DNA from: a bacterium
GTDB taxonomy: Bacteria; Bacillota; Negativicutes; Acidaminococcales; Acidaminococcaceae
Assembly: GCA_004562175.1 (NCBI GenBank)
Contig: SFRS01000027.1
Span: forward strand, 1 to 7,838
Direction: 5' to 3'
Length of the DNA stretch: 7,838 nt
The notes beneath the pieces were generated by a model. That model was not told the origin of the DNA and searched no databases. It was given only the letters and a program-made list of their open reading frames with translations. Positions 5,996-7,838 of this stretch are shown here, in pieces; the first letter of the stretch is position 1, and each line of letters starts with the position of its first letter. Both the position numbers and the translations under genes were made by a program.

Positions 5996-6016
5996 CTCGT
6001 AAATCTCCTTGGTATC

Positions 6017-6610
6017 TTATTCTGCTGATTTGCTGCGGCTCACAACCTCATCAATCAGACCATATTCCTTTGCTTCCCTACTGGTGAGATAATGGTCGCG
6101 CTCGGTATCAGCGGCAATCTTCTCCACGCTTTGGCCCGTATGCTTGGCCAAAACCTCGTTCATTTCCTGACGAATGCGCAGGATTTCGCGAGCATGAATT
6201 TCGATTTCCGTTGCTTGACCCTGAGCACCACCCAAGGGCTGATGAATCATCACCCTAGAGTAGGGCAGAGCAAAGCGTTTACCGGGTGCGCCGGCAGCCA
6301 ACAGCACGGAAGCCATGCTGGCAGCCATACCCATGCAGATAGTGGAAACATCGGGCTTAATATATTGCATAGTGTCATAAATAGCCATGCCGGCGCTGAC
6401 GCTGCCACCAGGACTATTGATGTACAGATGAATATCCTTATCAGGGTCCTCGGACTCCAAGAACAATAACTGAGCGATGACAACATTGGCCATATTGTCA
6501 TCAATAGGGCCAGTCACGAACACGATTCTGTCCTTTAACAGGCGGGAGTAGATATCATAAGAACGCTCGCCACGGCTGGATTGTTCAACAACGATAGGCA
6601 CGTAATTCAT
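6017..6610 (-). CDS. clpP: ATP-dependent Clp protease proteolytic subunit ClpP
   Basis: ClpP is the serine peptidase that forms a double-heptamer chamber and degrades substrates unfolded by ClpX or ClpC. At 197 aa it has the normal family length. The catalytic triad is visible: Ser98 in MGMAASMAS, His123 in MIHQPLGG, and Asp172 in [12 protein letters not shown]. The N-terminus ([27 protein letters not shown]) is the usual axial-loop region, and the short leader resembles Firmicute ClpP. The start is supported by an AAGGAG Shine-Dalgarno sequence 8 nt upstream of the ATG. It lies 36 nt after tig and 21 nt before clpX, so ClpP and its unfoldase are probably made from one transcript. No CtsR or CIRCE operator is visible just upstream, so any heat-shock control would act at the promoter beyond the right edge. 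No residues look unusual. Confidence 0.98.
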   Translation of the reverse strand: MNYVPIVVEQSSRGERSYDIYSRLLKDRIVFVTGPIDDNMANVVIAQLLFLESEDPDKDIHLYINSPGGSVSAGMAIYDTMQYIKPDVSTICMGMAASMASVLLAAGAPGKRFALPYSRVMIHQPLGGAQGQATEIEIHAREILRIRQEMNEVLAKHTGQSVEKIAADTERDHYLTSREAKEYGLIDEVVSRSKSAE

Positions 6611-6646
6611 TTGTCACACTCCTTTACTGCGAACTTTTGGGGCAAA

Positions 6647-7838
6647 TTATTTTGCGCTGTCAATTACAACATGAGCAGCTTTGCGGCGCAGAATGTTAGC
6701 CAGCAGCAGGCCCATGGTGCCATTGGATTTAATAATCTTCTTAACTTCATCAACGGAAGCGCCATGTTGAGCGGAGATAGCAGCGATTTCTGCATCAACG
6801 TCAGCCATGTCAACTTGGATGTTTTCTGCCTTAGCGATAGCGTCCAGAACGATGTCGGTCTTTACGTTTTCTTCAGCAGCAGGACGTTGGTTCTCACGGA
6901 TTTGCTCATCGGTCAAGCCGGTGTATTGCTTGTACATTTCCATGTTCATCTTGCGGCTTTCCAGGCTCATGCGCATTTCTTCAACCATTTGGCTGATGCG
7001 GTCTTCAATCATAACTGCAGGAACGGTGAATTTAGCGTTAGCAACAGCAGCGTCGATCAGAGCATGCTCGTAAGCAACCTTAGCGTTTTCTTCAGCAGCC
7101 TTTTGCATACGCTCCTTGTAGTTAGCGCGCATTTCTTCAACAGTCTTGAACTCGCTGTTAGCAGCAACATATTCGTCGTTCAGCTCAGGCAATTGTTTAA
7201 TCTTTACGTCTTGAATGTTAACCTTGAATACTGCTTCCTTACCAGCCAGCTCTTTAACAAAGTACTCTTCGGGGAAGGTTACTTCTACATCGGTTGCGTC
7301 ACCCTTGGACAGGCCAACCAGTTGATCCTCAAAACCAGGGATAAAGGAGTTGGAGCCAACTTCCAGAGGATAGCCCTTGCCTTCGCCGCCGCTGAAGGGT
7401 TCGCCGCCAACGGTACCGGCAAAGTCGATAATAGCGAAGTCACCCTTTTCAATGATGTGGCCTTCTTCAGCTGCAACCATCTTGGCGTTGCGGTTGCGCA
7501 GGTCGTTCATTTGAGCTTCCACGTCTTCGTCGGTTACAACGGGCTCTTCCTTGTCAACATGCAGGCCCTTGTATTCGCCCAGCTCGGGTTCCGGTTTAAC
7601 GGTAACCTTAATGGTCAATTCCATATCCTTGCCTTCTTCGAATACGGATTCTTCAACCTTGGGATCTTCAACGGGAATCAGGTTCTTAACATCCAGAGCT
7701 TCGGTGTACAGCTTGTTGGCAACCATTTCGAAAGCTTCTTGTTTGATAGCTTCCTTGCCATAATGCATTTCGATGATGGCACGGGGAGCTTTGCCCTTAC
7801 GGAAGCCAGGAATGTTTACGCTATTAGCAATCTTTTGT
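6647..7838 (-). CDS. tig: Trigger factor, ribosome-associated chaperone and peptidyl-prolyl isomerase (5' end missing)
   Basis: Trigger factor binds near the ribosome exit tunnel, shields nascent chains and has FKBP-type prolyl isomerase activity in the cytoplasm. The frame is open to the right edge, giving 396 visible codons and a TAA stop. The first visible residues include IPGFRKGKAPR, the ribosome-docking signature (GFRxGxxP) of the N-terminal domain, so only about 30-35 N-terminal residues seem to be missing. The ATG at 7766-7768 is internal because it lies downstream of that signature. The FKBP domain covers roughly visible residues 126-213 (KGDFAIIDFAG to FKVNIQDVK, with IPGFEDQLVG). 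The rest is the helical C-terminal chaperone domain, rich in Glu, Lys and Ala. Codon choice looks more biased (many GCT, GCA, GAA, AAC) than in lon or engB, as expected for a highly expressed gene. clpP follows after 36 nt with no terminator, implying co-transcription. Identity is clear; only the start is unseen. Confidence 0.97.
   Translation of the reverse strand, partial: QKIANSVNIPGFRKGKAPRAIIEMHYGKEAIKQEAFEMVANKLYTEALDVKNLIPVEDPKVEESVFEEGKDMELTIKVTVKPEPELGEYKGLHVDKEEPVVTDEDVEAQMNDLRNRNAKMVAAEEGHIIEKGDFAIIDFAGTVGGEPFSGGEGKGYPLEVGSNSFIPGFEDQLVGLSKGDATDVEVTFPEEYFVKELAGKEAVFKVNIQDVKIKQLPELNDEYVAANSEFKTVEEMRANYKERMQKAAEENAKVAYEHALIDAAVANAKFTVPAVMIEDRISQMVEEMRMSLESRKMNMEMYKQYTGLTDEQIRENQRPAAEENVKTDIVLDAIAKAENIQVDMADVDAEIAAISAQHGASVDEVKKIIKSNGTMGLLLANILRRKAAHVVIDSAK

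Noticed and set aside
6611..6646. CtsR or CIRCE heat-shock operator upstream of clpP
   Set aside because: The 36-nt spacer contains neither the tandem GGTCAAA heptads nor a TTAGCACTC inverted repeat; it only holds the clpP ribosome binding site.
7766..7768. ATG as a possible start of trigger factor
   Set aside because: The same frame continues upstream to the window edge and encodes the GFRKGKAPR ribosome-binding signature, so this methionine is internal.
1..7838. CRISPR arrays, insertion sequences, tRNA or rRNA genes
   Set aside because: No regularly spaced repeats, transposase frames, terminal inverted repeats or tRNA-like cloverleaf sequences were seen.

Overview
The window carries a chaperone and protease block on the minus strand. 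Reading right to left it is trigger factor (tig, 5' end cut by the window edge), clpP, clpX, lon, the ribosome-assembly GTPase gene engB (ysxC/yihA), and a gene for an AbrB-family membrane protein. The order tig-clpP-clpX-lon-engB is typical of Firmicutes. Strong AAGGAGG-type ribosome binding sites, moderate base composition in genes (near 50% GC by eye) with AT-rich spacers, no lonB between clpX and lon, and a duplicated AbrB-type membrane protein fit a Negativicutes-like (Selenomonadales/Acidaminococcales) anaerobe. That assignment is inference; no ribosomal RNA is present to settle it.

Layout. Positions 7838-4742 hold tig, clpP and clpX with short gaps (36 and 21 nt), apparently one transcription unit whose promoter lies beyond the right edge. 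A strong hairpin (4701-4731) followed by U-rich sequence separates clpX from lon, so lon-engB may be partly uncoupled from clpPX. lon and engB overlap by 8 nt (ATGAGTAA), and the AbrB gene follows engB after 33 nt. An 11-bp perfect-stem terminator at 519-550 closes this unit.

Positions 1-595 contain no conventional gene but are densely organised. Reading leftward there is a good sigma-A promoter (-35 at 424-429, extended -10 at 401-406). Next come two tandem 18-codon reading frames, each with its own Shine-Dalgarno sequence, encoding MLEKMLKAFYEFQVLYIH and the same peptide with A8V. A strong terminator at 136-171 ends the unit. The two copies differ at 11 of 57 bases, all transitions, and 10 of the 11 are synonymous. 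This is strong internal evidence that the peptide itself is under selection. I do not recognise the family; it is the best candidate here for an undescribed system. At the far left a perfect-consensus promoter (TTGACA, 17 bp, TATAAT) with an embedded Fur-like palindrome points leftward, out of the window, towards a gene probably controlled by iron or another metal.

Together, the main genes cover co-translational folding (trigger factor), regulated ATP-dependent proteolysis (ClpXP, Lon) and 50S subunit assembly (EngB). The AbrB-family protein is probably a passenger in the operon.
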